Assembly (NCBI GenBank): GCA_032718475.1
Contig: JAUCBJ010006290.1
Span: 1-46,002, forward strand
Direction: 5' to 3'
From: Nemertoderma westbladi
Taxonomy: Eukaryota; Xenacoelomorpha; Nemertodermatida; Nemertodermatidae
DNA length: 46,002 nucleotides
The first letter of the stretch is position 1. Each line of letters starts with the position of its first letter. Under the pieces are notes generated by a model. That model was not told where the DNA came from, ran no database searches, and saw only the letters and a program-made list of their open reading frames with translations. The position numbers were made by a program, and so were the translations under genes. Below are positions 14,301-26,165 of this stretch, one piece after another.

Positions 14301-17300
14301 AAGTTACATAGATATTCGGTACGTTACAAACAAGTTACATAGATATTCGGTACCTTACAATTACAAACAAGTTACATAGATATTCGGTACGTTACAAACA
14401 AGTTACATAGATATTCGGTACGTTACAAACAAGTTACATAGATATTCGGTACGTTACAATTACAAACAAGTTACATAGATATTCGGTACGTTACAAACAA
14501 GTTACATAGATATTCGGTTCGTTACAATTACAAACAAGTTACATAGATATTCGGTACGTTACAAACAAGTTACATAGATATTCGGTACGTTACAAACAAG
14601 TTACATAGATATTCGGTACGTTACAAACAAGTTACATAGATATTCGGTACGTTACAAACAAGTTACATTGATATTCGGTACGTTACAAACAAGTTACATA
14701 GATATTCGGTTCGTTACAATTACAAACAAGTTACATAGATATTCGGTACGTTACAAACAAGTTACATAGATATTCGGTACGTTACAAACAAGTTACATAG
14801 ATATTCGGTACGTTACAAACAAGTTACATAGATATTCGGTGCGTTACAAACAAGTTACATTGATATTCGGTACGTTACAAACAAGTTACATTGATATTCG
14901 GTACGTTACAAACAAGTTACATATATATTCGGTACGTTACAAACAAGTTACATAGATATTCGGTACGTTACAAACAAGTTACATAGATATTCGGTACGTT
15001 ACAAACAAGTTACATTGATATTCGGTACGTTACAAACAAGTTACATAGATATTCGGTTCGTTACAATTACAAACAAGTTACATAGATATTCGGTACGTTA
15101 CAAACAAGTTACATAGATATTCGGTACGTTACAAACAAGTTACATAGATATTCGGTACGTTACAAACAAGTTACATAGATATTCGGTACGTTACAAACAA
15201 GTTACATTGATATTCGGTACGTTACAAACAAGTTACATAGATATTCGGTTCGTTACAATTACAAACAAGTTACATAGATATTCGGTACGTTACAAACAAG
15301 TTACATTGATATTCGGTACGTTACAAACAAGTTACATAGATATTCGGTTCGTTACAATTACAAACAAGTTACATAGATATTCGGTACGTTACAAACAAGT
15401 TACATAGATATTCGGTACGTTACAAACAAGTTACATAGATATTCGGTACGTTACAAACAAGTTACATAGATATTCGGTACGTTACAAACAAGTTACATAG
15501 ATATTCGGTACGTTATAAACAAGTTACATAGATATTCGGTACGTTACAAACAAGTTACATAGATATTCGGTTCGTTACAATTACAAACAAGTTACATAGA
15601 TATTCGGTACGTTACAAACAAGTTACATAGATATTCGGTACGTTACAAACAAGTTATATCGATATTCGGTACGTTACAAACAAGTTACATAGATATTCGG
15701 TTCGTTACAAACAAGTTACATAGATATTCGGTACGTTACAAACAAGTTATATCGATATTCGGTACGTTACAAACAAGTTACATAGATATTCGGTTCGTTA
15801 CAAACAAGTTACATAGATATTCGGTTCGTTACAATTACAAACAAGTTACATAGATATTCGGTACGTTACAAACAAGTTACATAGATATTCGGTACGTTAC
15901 AAACAAGTTACATAGATATTCGGTACGTTACAAACAAGTTACATTGATATTCGGTACGTTACAAACAAGTTACATAGATATTCGGTTCGTTACAAACAAG
16001 TTACATAGATATTCGGTTCGTTACAATTACAAACAAGTTACATAGATATTCTGTACGTTACAAACAAGTTACATTGATATTCGGTACGTTACAAACAAGT
16101 TACATAGATATTCGGTTCGTTACAATTACAAACAAGTTACATAGATATTCGGTACGTTACAAACAAGTTACATAGATATTCGGTACGTTACAAACAAGTT
16201 ACATAGATATTCGGTACGTTACAAACAAGTTACATTGATATTCGGTACGTTACAAACAAGTTACATAGATATTCGGTTCGTTACAATTACAAACAAGTTA
16301 CATAGATATTCGGTACGTTACAAACAAGTTACATAGATATTCGGTACGTTACAAACAAGTTACATAGATATTCGGTACGTTACAAACAAGTTACATTGAT
16401 ATTCGGTACGTTACAAACAAGTTACATAGATATTCGGTTCGTTACAATTACAAACAAGTTACATAGATATTCGGTACGTTACAAACAAGTTACATAGATA
16501 TTCGGTACGTTACAAACAAGTTACATAGATATTCGGTACGTTACAAACAAGTTACATAGATATTCGGTACGTTACAAACAAGTTACATTGATATTCGGTA
16601 CGTTACAAACAAGTTACATAGATATTCGGTACCTTACAAACAAGTTACATAGATATTCGGTACGTTACAAACAAGTTACATTGATATTCGGTACGTTATA
16701 AACAAGTTACATAGATATTCGGTACCTTACAATTACAAACAAGTTACATAGATATTCGGTACGTTACAATTACAAACAAGTTACATTGATATTCGGTACC
16801 TTACAATTACAAACAAGTTACATTGATATTCGGTACGTTACAATTACAAACAAGTTACATTGATATTCGGTACCTTACAATTACAAACAAGTTACATTGA
16901 TATTCGGTACCTTACAATTACAAACAAGTTACATTGATATTCGGTACGTTACAAACAAGTTACATAGATATTCGGTACGTTACAAACAAGTTACATAGAT
17001 ATTCGGTACGTTACAAACAAGTTACATTGATATTCGGTACGTTACAATTACAAACAAGTTACATTGATATTCGGTACGTTACAAACAAGTTACATAGATA
17101 TTCGGTACCTTACAAACAAGTTACATAGATATTCGGTACCTTACAATTACAAACAAGTTACATAGATATTCGGTACGTTACAATTACAAACAAGTTACAT
17201 TGATATTCGGTACCTTACAATTACAAACAAGTTACATAGATATTCGGTACGTTACAAACAAGTTACATAGATATTCGGTACGTTACAAACAAGTTACATA

Positions 17301-18275
17301 GATATTCGGTACGTTGCAAACAAGTTACATAGATATTCGGTACGTTGCAAACAAGTTACATAGATATTCGGTACGTTACAAACAAGTTACATAGATATTC
17401 GGTACGTTACAAACAAGTTACATAGATATTCGGTACGTTACAAACAAGTTACATAGATATTCGGTACCTTACAAACAAGTTACATAGATATTCGGTACCT
17501 TACAATTACAAACAAGTTACATAGATATTCGGTACGTTACAATTACAAACAAGTTACATAGATATTCGGTACCTTACAAACAAGTTACATAGATATTCGG
17601 TACGTTACAAACAAGTTACATTGATATTCGGTACGTTATAAACAAGTTACATAGATATTCGGTACCTTACAATTACAAACAAGTTACATAGATATTCGGT
17701 ACGTTACAATTACAAACAAGTTACATTGATATTCGGTACCTTACAATTACAAACAAGTTACATTGATATTCGGTACGTTACAATTACAAACAAGTTACAT
17801 TGATATTCGGTACCTTACAATTACAAACAAGTTACATAGATATTCGGTACCTTACAAACAAGTTACATTGATATTCGGTACGTTACAATTACAAACAAGT
17901 TACATTGATATTCGGTACCTTACAATTACAAACAAGTTACATAGATATTCGGTACCTTACAAACAAGTTACATAGATATTCGGTACGTTACAAACAAGTT
18001 ACATTGATATTCGGTACGTTATAAACAAGTTACATAGATATTCGGTACCTTACAATTACAAACAAGTTACATAGATATTCGGTACGTTACAATTACAAAC
18101 AAGTTACATAGATATTCGGTACCTTACAAACAAGTTACATAGATATTCGGTACGTTACAAACAAGTTACATAGATATTCGGTACGTTACAAACAAGTTAC
18201 ATAGATATTCGGTACCTTACAATTACAAACAAGTTACATAGATATTCGGTACGTTACAATTACAAACAAGTTACA

Positions 18276-19138
18276 TTGATATTCGGTACCTTACAATTAC
18301 AAACAAGTTACATAGATATTCGGTACGTTACAATTACAAACAAGTTACATAGATATTCGGTACGTTGCAAACAAGTTACATTGATATTCGGTACGTTACA
18401 AACAAGATACATTGATATTCGGTACGTCACAAACAGGTTACATAGATATTCGGTACGTTACAATTACAAACAAGTTACATAGATATTCGGTACCTTACAA
18501 ACAAGTTACATAGATATTCGGTACGTTACAAACAAGTTACATAGATATTCGGTACGTTACAAACAAGTTACATAGATATTCGGTTCGTTACAAACAAGTT
18601 ACATAGATATTCGGTTCGTTACAAACAAGTTACATAGATATTCGGTATGTTACAAACAAGTTACATTGATATTCGGTACGTTACAAACAAGATACATTGA
18701 TATTCGGTACGTCACAAACAGGTTACATAGATATTCGGTACGTTACAATTACAAACAAGTTACATAGATATTCGGTACCTTACAAACAAGTTACATAGAT
18801 ATTCGGTACGTTACAAACAAGTTACATAGATATTCGGTACGTTACAAACAAGTTACATAGATATTCGGTACCTTACAATTACAAACAAGTTACATAGATA
18901 TTCGGTACGTTACAATTACAAACAAGTTACATTGATATTCGGTACCTTACAATTACAAACAAGTTACATAGATATTCGGTACGTTACAATTACAAACAAG
19001 TTACATAGATATTCGGTACGTTGCAAACAAGTTACATTGATATTCGGTACGTTACAAACAAGATACATTGATATTCGGTACGTCACAAACAGGTTACATA
19101 GATATTCGGTACGTTACAATTACAAACAAGTTACATAG
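18276..19138. repeat. 656-bp higher-order repeat inside the satellite
   Basis: The segments 18276-18482 and 18932-19138 are identical in variant order at an offset of 656 bp, which equals 20 monomers of which six are the 37-bp form. They share the rare GTCACAAACAGG variant and a CAAGATACAT variant. Confidence 0.75.
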
Positions 19139-20019
19139 ATATTCGGTACCTTACAAACAAGTTACATAGATATTCGGTACGTTACAAACAAGTTACATTG
19201 ATATTCGGTACGTTACAAACAATATACATTGATATTCGGTACGTCACAAACAGGTTACATAGATATTCGGTACGTTACAATTACAAACAAGTTACATAGA
19301 TATTCGGTACCTTACAAACAAGTTACATAGATATTCGGTACGTTACAAACAAGTTACATAGATATTCGGTACGTTACAAACAAGTTACATAGATATTCGG
19401 TACGTTACAAACAAGTTACATAGATATTCGGTACGTTACAATTACAAACAAGTTACATAGATATTCGGTACGTTACAATTACAAACAAGTTACATTGATA
19501 TTCGGTACCTTACAAACAAGTTACATAGATATTCGGTACGTTACAAACAAGTTACATTGATATTCGGTACGTTACAAACAAGTTACATTGATATTCGGTA
19601 CGTTACAAACAAGATACATTGATATTCGGTACGTCACAAACAGGTTACATAGATATTCGGTACGTTACAATTACAAACAAGTTACATAGATATTCGGTAC
19701 GTTACAAACAAGTTACATTGATATTCGGTACGTTACAAACAAGATACATTGATATTCGGTACGTCACAAACAGGTTACATAGATATTCGGTACGTTACAA
19801 TTACAAACAAGTTACATAGATATTCGGTACGTTACAAACAAGTTACATAGATATTCGGTACGTTACAATTACAAACAAGTTACATAGATATTCGGTACGT
19901 TACAAACAAGTTACATAGATATTCGGTACGTTACAAACAAGTTACATAGATATTCGGTACGTTACAATTACAAACAAGTTACATAGATATTCGGTACGTT
20001 ACAAACAAGTTACATAGAT

Positions 20020-20660
20020 ATTCGGTACGTTATAAACAAGTTACATTGATATTCGGTACGTCACAAACAGGTTACATAGATATTCGGTACGTTACAATTA
20101 CAAACAAGTTACATAGATATTCGGTACGTTACAAACAAGTTACATAGATATTCGGTACGTTATAAACAAGTTACATTGATATTCGGTACGTCACAAACAG
20201 GTTACATAGATATTCGGTACGTTACAATTACAAACAAGTTACATAGATATTCGGTACGTTACAAACAAGTTACATTGATATTCGGTACGTTACAAACAAG
20301 TTACATTGATATTCGGTACGTTACAAACAAGATACATTGATATTCGGTACGTCACAAACAGGTTACATAGATATTCGGTACGTTACAATTACAAACAAGT
20401 TACATAGATATTCGGTACGTTACAAACAAGTTACATAGATATTCGGTACGTTATAAACAAGTTACATTGATATTCGGTACGTCACAAACAGGTTACATAG
20501 ATATTCGGTACGTTACAATTACAAACAAGTTACATAGATATTCGGTACGTTACAAACAAGTTACATTGATATTCGGTACGTTATAAACAAGTTACATTGA
20601 TATTCGGTACGTCACAAACAGGTTACATAGATATTCGGTACGTTACAATTACAAACAAGT
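20020..20660. repeat. 130-bp four-monomer higher-order repeat
   Basis: A block made of a TATAAAC variant, a GTCACAAACAGG variant, one 37-bp monomer and one plain monomer (31+31+37+31 = 130) recurs. The TATAAAC marker lies at about 20031, 20161, 20451 and 20581. Confidence 0.7.
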
Positions 20661-22800
20661 TACATAGATATTCGGTACGTTACAAACAAGTTACATAGAT
20701 ATTCGGTACGTTACAATTACAAACAAGTTACATCGATATTCGGTACGTTACAATTACAAACAAGTTACATTGATATTCGGTACCTTACAATTACAAACAA
20801 GTTACATTGATATTCGGTACCTTACAATTACAAACAAGTTACATTGATATTCGGTACGTTATAAACAAGTTACATATATATTCGGTACGTTACAAACAAG
20901 TTACATAGATATTCGGTACGTTACAATTACAAACAAGTTACATTGATATTCGGTACCTTACAATTACAAACAAGTTACATTGATATTCGGTACGTTACAA
21001 ACAAGTTACATAGATATTCGGTACGTTACAAACAAGTTACATAGATATTCGGTACGTTACAAACAAGTTACATAGATATTCGGTACGTTACAAACAAGTT
21101 ACATTGATATTCGGTGCGTTACAAACAAGTTATATCGATATTCGGTACGTTACAAACAAGTTACATCGATATTCGGTACGTTACAATTACAAACAAGTTA
21201 CATAGATATTCGGTACGTTACAAACAAGTTACATTGATATTCGGTACGTTACAAACAAGTTACATTGATATTCGGTACGTTACAAACAAGTTACATAGAT
21301 ATTCGGTACCTTACAAACAAGTTACATCGATATTCGGTACGTTACAAACAAGTTACATCGATATTCGGTACGTTACAATTACAAACAAGTTACATAGATA
21401 TTCGGTACGTTACAAACAAGTTACATTGATATTCGGTACGTTACAAACAAGTTACATAGATATTCGGTACGTTATAAACAAGTTACATTAATATTCGGTA
21501 CGTCACAAACAGGTTACATCGATATTCGGTACGTTACAAACAAGTTACATCGATATTCGGTACGTTACAAACAAGTTACATCGATATTCGGTACGTTACA
21601 ATTACAAACAAGTTACATAGATATTCGGTACGTTACAAACAAGTTACATTGATATTCGGTACGTTACAAACAAGTTACATAGATATTCGGTACGTTACAA
21701 ACAAGTTACATTAATATTCGGTACGTCACAAACAAGTTACATAGATATTCGGTACGTTACAATTACAAACAAGTTACATAGATATTCGGTACGTTACAAA
21801 CAAGTTACATTGATATTCGGTACGTTACAAACAAGTTACATAGATATTCGGTACCTTACAATTACAAACAAGTTACATAGATATTCGGTACGTTATAAAC
21901 AAGTTACATTAATATTCGGTACGTCACAAACAGGTTACATCGATATTCGGTACGTTACAAACAAGTTACATAGATATTCGGTACGTTACAAACAAGTTAC
22001 ATCGATATTCGGTACGTTACAATTACAAACAAGTTACATAGATATTCGGTACGTTACAAACAAGTTACATTGATATTCGGTACGTTACAAACAAGTTACA
22101 TAGATATTCGGTACGTTACAAACAAGTTACATTAATATTCGGTACGTCACAAACAAGTTACATCGATATTCGGTACGTTACAAACAAGTTACATAGATAT
22201 TCGGTACGTTACAAACAAGTTACATAGATATTCGGTACGTTACAAACAAGTTACATCGATATTCGGTACGTTACAAACAAGTTACATAGATATTCGGTAC
22301 GTTACAAACAAGTTACATTGATATTCGGTACGTTACAAACAAGTTACATCGATATTCGGTACGTTACAAACAAGTTACATAGATATTCGGTACGTTACAA
22401 ACAAGTTACATTGATATTCGGTACGTTACAAACAAGTTACATTGATATTCGGTACGTTACAAACAAGTTACATAGATATTCGGTACGTTACAAACAAGTT
22501 ACATAGATATTCGGTACGTTACAAACAAGTTACATTGATATTCGGTACGTTACAAACAAGTTACATCGATATTCGGTACGTTACAAACAAGTTACATAGA
22601 TATTCGGTACGTTACAAACAAGTTACATTGATATTCGGTACGTTACAAACAAGTTACATAGATATTCGGTACGTTACAAACAAGTTACATAGATATTCGG
22701 TACGTTACAAACAAGTTACATCGATATTCGGTACGTTACAAACAAGTTACATAGATATTCGGTACGTTACAAACAAGTTACATTGATATTCGGTACGTTA

Positions 22801-23290
22801 CAAACAAGTTATATTGATATTCGGTACGTTACAAACAAGTTACATCGATATTCGGTACGTTACAAACAAGTTATATTGATATTCGGTACGTTACAAACAA
22901 GTTACATCGATATTCGGTACGTTACAAACAAGTTATATTGATATTCGGTACGTTACAAACAAGTTACATTGATATTCGGTACGTTACAAACAAGTTACAT
23001 CGATATTCGGTACGTTACAGACAAGTTACATAGATATTCGGTACGTTACAAACAAGTTATATTGATATTCGGTACGTTACAAACAAGTTACATTGATATT
23101 CGGTACGTTACAAACAAGTTACATCGATATTCGGTACGTTACAGACAAGTTACATAGATATTCGGTACGTTACAAACAAGTTATATTGATATTCGGTACG
23201 TTACAAACAAGTTACATAGATATTCGGTACGTTACAAACAAGTTACATCGATATTCGGTACGTTACAAACAAGTTACATAGATATTCGGT
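22801..23290. repeat. 62-bp and 124-bp higher-order repeats in the right-hand zone
   Basis: A GTTATATTG variant marks every second monomer near 22809, 22871 and 22933 (62 bp), then every fourth near 23057 and 23181 (124 bp). Segments starting at 22969 and 23093 also share a rare CAGACAAG variant. Confidence 0.75.
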
Positions 23291-24777
23291 ACGTTACAAA
23301 CAAGTTACATAGATATTCGGTACGTTACAAACAAGTTACATTGATATTCGGTACGTTGCAAACAAGTTACATAGATATTCGGTACGTTACAAACAAGTTA
23401 TATTGATATTCGGTACGTTACAAACAAGTTACATAGATATTCGGTACGTTACAAACAAGTTACATAGATATTCGGTACGTTACAAACAAGTTACATAGAT
23501 ATTCGGTACGTTACAAACAAGTTACATAGATATTCGGTACGTTACAAACAAGTTACATAGATATTCGGTACGTTACAAACAAGTTACATAGATATTCGGT
23601 ACGTTACAAACAAGTTACATAGATATTCGGTACGTTACAAACAAGTTACATAGATATTCGGTACGTTACAAACAAGTTACATAGATATTCGGTATGTTAC
23701 AAACAAGTTACATAGATATTCGGTACGTTACAAACAAGTTACATCGATATTCGGTACGTTACAAACAAGTTACATAGATATTCGGTACGTTACAAACAAG
23801 TTACATAGATATTCGGTACGTTACAAACAAGTTACATAGATATTCGGTACGTTACAAACAAGTTACATCGATATTCGGTACGTTACAAACAAGTTACATA
23901 GATATTCGGTACGTTACAAACAAGTTACATAGATATTCGGTGCGTTACAAACAAGTTACATAGATATTCGGTACGTTACAAACAAGTTACATTGATATTC
24001 GGTACGTTACAAACAAGTTACATTGATATTCGGTACGTTACAAACAAGTTACATAGATATTCGGTGCGTTACAAACAAGTTACATAGATATTCGGTATGT
24101 TACAAACAAGTTACATTGATATTCGGTACGTTACAAACAAGTTACATAGATATTCGGTACGTTACAAACAAGTTACATTGATATTCGGTGCGTTACAAAC
24201 AAGTTACATAGATATTCGGTACGTTACAAACAAGTTACATCGATATTCGGTACGTTACAAACAAGTTACATCGATATTCGGTACGTTACAAACAAGTTAC
24301 ATTGATATTCGGTACGTTACAAACAAGTTACATAGATATTCGGTACGTTACAAACAAGTTACATAGATATTCGGTACGTTACAAACAAGTTACATAGATA
24401 TTCGGTACGTTACAAACAAGTTACATTGATATTCGGTACGTTACAAACAAGTTACATTGATATTCGGTACGTTACAAAAAAGTTACATTGATATTCGGTA
24501 TGTTACAAACAAGTTACATAGATATTCGGTACGTTACAAACAAGTTACATCGATATTCGGTATGTTACAAACAAGTTACATAGATATTCGGTACGTTACA
24601 AATAAGTTACATCGATATTCGGTACGTTACAAACAAGTTACATAGATATTCGGTACGTTACAAACAAGTTACATAGATATTCGGTACGTTACAAACCAGT
24701 TACATTGATATTCGGTACGTTACAAACAAGTTACATCGATATTCGGTACGTTACAAACAAGTTACATTGATATTCGG

Positions 24778-24805
24778 GGTTTATTTTATGAAATATTTGT
24801 TTTAG
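24778..24805 (+). promoter_or_regulatory. Splice acceptor at the satellite/exon boundary
   Basis: The 28 bp between the last satellite base and the exon is T-rich and ends TTTGTTTTAG, a good 3' splice site. It is very short, so the branch point must lie in these bases (for example around TTATGAAAT) or in the last satellite monomer. The intron is phase 2: one base of the exon (24806) completes a split codon. Confidence 0.8.
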
Positions 24806-25541
24806 ACGACGTCGATCCTACAGCAGATCGCGATCATACTCCCGATCCTATACGAGATCCAGATCGCGATCACGTAGACGCCGATCGCGGTCCCGCTCAC
24901 GCGATCGGCGATCACGTGACAGGCGATCTAGGTCACGTAACAGGCGATCCAGGTCACGTGACAGACGAACCAGATCGCGGGACAGACGTAACCGTTCCGT
25001 CAGTCGTTCTAGATCTCGAGATCGCAAGTCGATGTCGCGCGATTCGTCTCCCGGAGGTAAAAAGCTCAGGTCCCGCAACCGGAAATCATCATCACGTGAC
25101 CGGAAGTCAGCATCACGTGACCGGAAGTCGGCATCACGTGACCGGAAGTCAGCTACACGTGACCGGAAGTCAGAATCACGTGACCGGAAGTCAGAATCAC
25201 GTGACCAAAGATCAGCATCACGTGACCGGAAGTCGAGATCACATGATCGAGTTTCCCTCGAGAAGCGACTCGGTTCCGGCGATCGGGATTCCGGTTCCCG
25301 GAAGGAGAGTGGACGTCATCGGTCACATGACCGACGGTCGAGGTCCAACTCAAGCGTTCGACGTAGGAGCGTAACGCCCGATCGGCGATCCGGATCGCCC
25401 GAGCTCCGTAGATCGAAGTCTGGCGCCTCAGATCGCGGGTCGCCGGTTCGATCCAGCCCTATCAGAGAACCTGATAACCTCGACAAAGAAAGGGCCGTTA
25501 ACGGCAACTTAGATAGAGATGATCCCATGGAGGGAGATTGA
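24806..25541 (+). CDS. 3'-terminal exon of an SR-type splicing factor (RS domain)
   Basis: The exon opens after the acceptor and reads about 244 codons in frame to TGA at 25539-25541. The first 75 or so residues are almost pure arginine/serine dipeptides with some Tyr, Asp and Asn. Seven near-perfect 7-residue repeats of the SRDRKSA type follow (about 25090-25235), then a Ser/Arg/Asp/Gly-rich section and an acidic tail ending DPMEGD. RS domains of this kind form the C-terminus of SR proteins (SRSF4/5/6 group, B52-like), which act in the nucleus in exon recognition and are phosphorylated by SRPK and CLK kinases. No RRM is visible; it must lie in exons upstream of the satellite and outside the window. 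The first ATG in frame (25032) is internal and is not a start. The exon is GC-rich while the flanks are AT-rich. Another RS-domain protein is possible. Confidence 0.82.
25090..25236 (+). repeat. 21-bp in-frame coding repeat with CACGTG
   Basis: Seven 21-bp units (CACGTGACCGGAAGTCAG plus 3 bp) code for the SRDRKSA heptads. CACGTG starts at 25093, 25114, 25135, 25156, 25177, 25198 and 25219, an exact 21-bp spacing. The palindrome is an E-box core and each unit holds CpG sites, but the coding explanation is sufficient. Confidence 0.9.
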
Positions 25542-25660
25542 GGGACAGTATAAAGAGAAGAAACTCATGGACAATTACAACTATAAGGGTACTTGTATAC
25601 ACAGTAATACTTAAATATCATGTGAACATGAATAAACTATTTGCAAAGAATAGATCGAAG
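25542..25660 (+). terminator. 3' UTR and polyadenylation signal of the SR gene
   Basis: AT-rich DNA follows the stop codon, with a canonical AATAAA at 25631-25636, about 90 bp after TGA. Cleavage would be expected roughly 15-25 bp later. This supports a genuine terminal exon. Confidence 0.7.
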
Positions 25661-25898
25661 CATCAATGAATAACTTCGATTAGCTCAAATAATAACTCAA
25701 AAGCCAATAGCGCAGAGCCAGAAGGCCGACGTCGCGTTTTTGTATTTTATGTTAACATGTTTTGTGAAAACCGCATCGTCGTATTTGCAACTTTTAGATG
25801 ACAGCTTTTATTGTGAATAATTTTAACTATCTGTTTTACTGTTAATTGCTCTTCGCAATTTCTTATAATTATTATATTGGTCGACACAGAGGATTTTA

Positions 25899-26165
25899 AT
25901 GATGATAATATTTGTGTTGTATTTGATTTACCCATGTGCTACTTACATGACCTACACGATCCGCCAAGCCGCTGCAAAGCTCCTAAATTTAGTGGGCCAA
26001 TTATTTCTCTTAGATCGAATCCCAGAAACACATCGAAATAAGTACTTGGCTATAACTAAAATTATGTCTCTTCTTTCAGATGAGGCAAATCTAAATGTAA
26101 TAGATCCAACAGTTTTCGAGATATGGTATTTCCTTGCACCCATGGTCACCACCTTTCTGAATTAA
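25899..26165 (+). CDS. Small ORF of unknown function, partly duplicated in inverted orientation
   Basis: An 88-codon frame runs from ATG at 25899 to TAA at 26163-26165. The start is hydrophobic, followed by a helical-looking part (RQAAAKLLNLVGQLF, about residues 22-36, then RIPET near 40-44). I do not recognise the family. An acceptor-like CTCTTCTTTCAG ends at 26079 inside the frame, so it may be an exon or a remnant and not a whole gene. About 85 bp (25947-26030) recur inverted at 27296-27383 with the same reading frame and several silent changes, which hints that the piece was once coding. TAA is followed by AAAAAAA, which could be the tail of a retrocopy, but this is weak. Confidence 0.25.
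   Translation: MMIIFVLYLIYPCATYMTYTIRQAAAKLLNLVGQLFLLDRIPETHRNKYLAITKIMSLLSDEANLNVIDPTVFEIWYFLAPMVTTFLN

Larger units (their letters stand above)
1..24777. repeat. 31-bp tandem satellite array (about 780 monomers, open at window start)
   Basis: The whole stretch is head-to-tail copies of a 31-bp monomer, core GATATTCGGTACGTTACAAA followed by CAAGTTACAT and one variable base. The variable base before GAT is A, T or C. The TACG after CGG varies to TGCG, TATG, TACC or TTCG. Two length variants recur: 29 bp (AG lost before TTACAT) and 37 bp (ATTACA inserted after CGTTACA). Each monomer holds GTTACA twice, 11 bp apart. The last intact match ends at 24777 (TATTCGG), then unique DNA begins; the left end is outside the window. 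Short open frames inside the array are broken by TAG or TGA depending on the variable base, and they rotate through all frames because 31 is not divisible by 3, so I read it as non-coding. It lies directly upstream of a splice acceptor and is probably intronic. Confidence 0.98.

Noticed and set aside
154-24645. Many small plus-strand ORFs of 62-131 codons with the repeated peptide IFGTLQTSYIDIRYVTNKLH in the satellite
   Set aside because: They start at TTG codons, end wherever the variable base makes TAG or TGA, and are rotating translations of the 31-bp monomer with no consistent frame.
1-24777. CRISPR-like regular repeat
   Set aside because: The 31-bp units follow each other directly with no unique spacers, and the context is a eukaryotic genome.
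1-24777. Telomeric or centromeric identity of the satellite
   Set aside because: The monomer is not a telomere repeat, and nothing in the window shows centromere function; an exon follows directly.
25440-25455. GGTTCGATCC resembling a tRNA B box
   Set aside because: It lies inside the RS coding exon with no A box or cloverleaf around it.
24848-25528. ORFs in other frames and on the opposite strand across the RS exon (24848-25078, 24916-25374, 25153-25353, 25316-25528)
   Set aside because: They are shadows produced by the arginine-rich repetitive codons of the true plus-strand frame.
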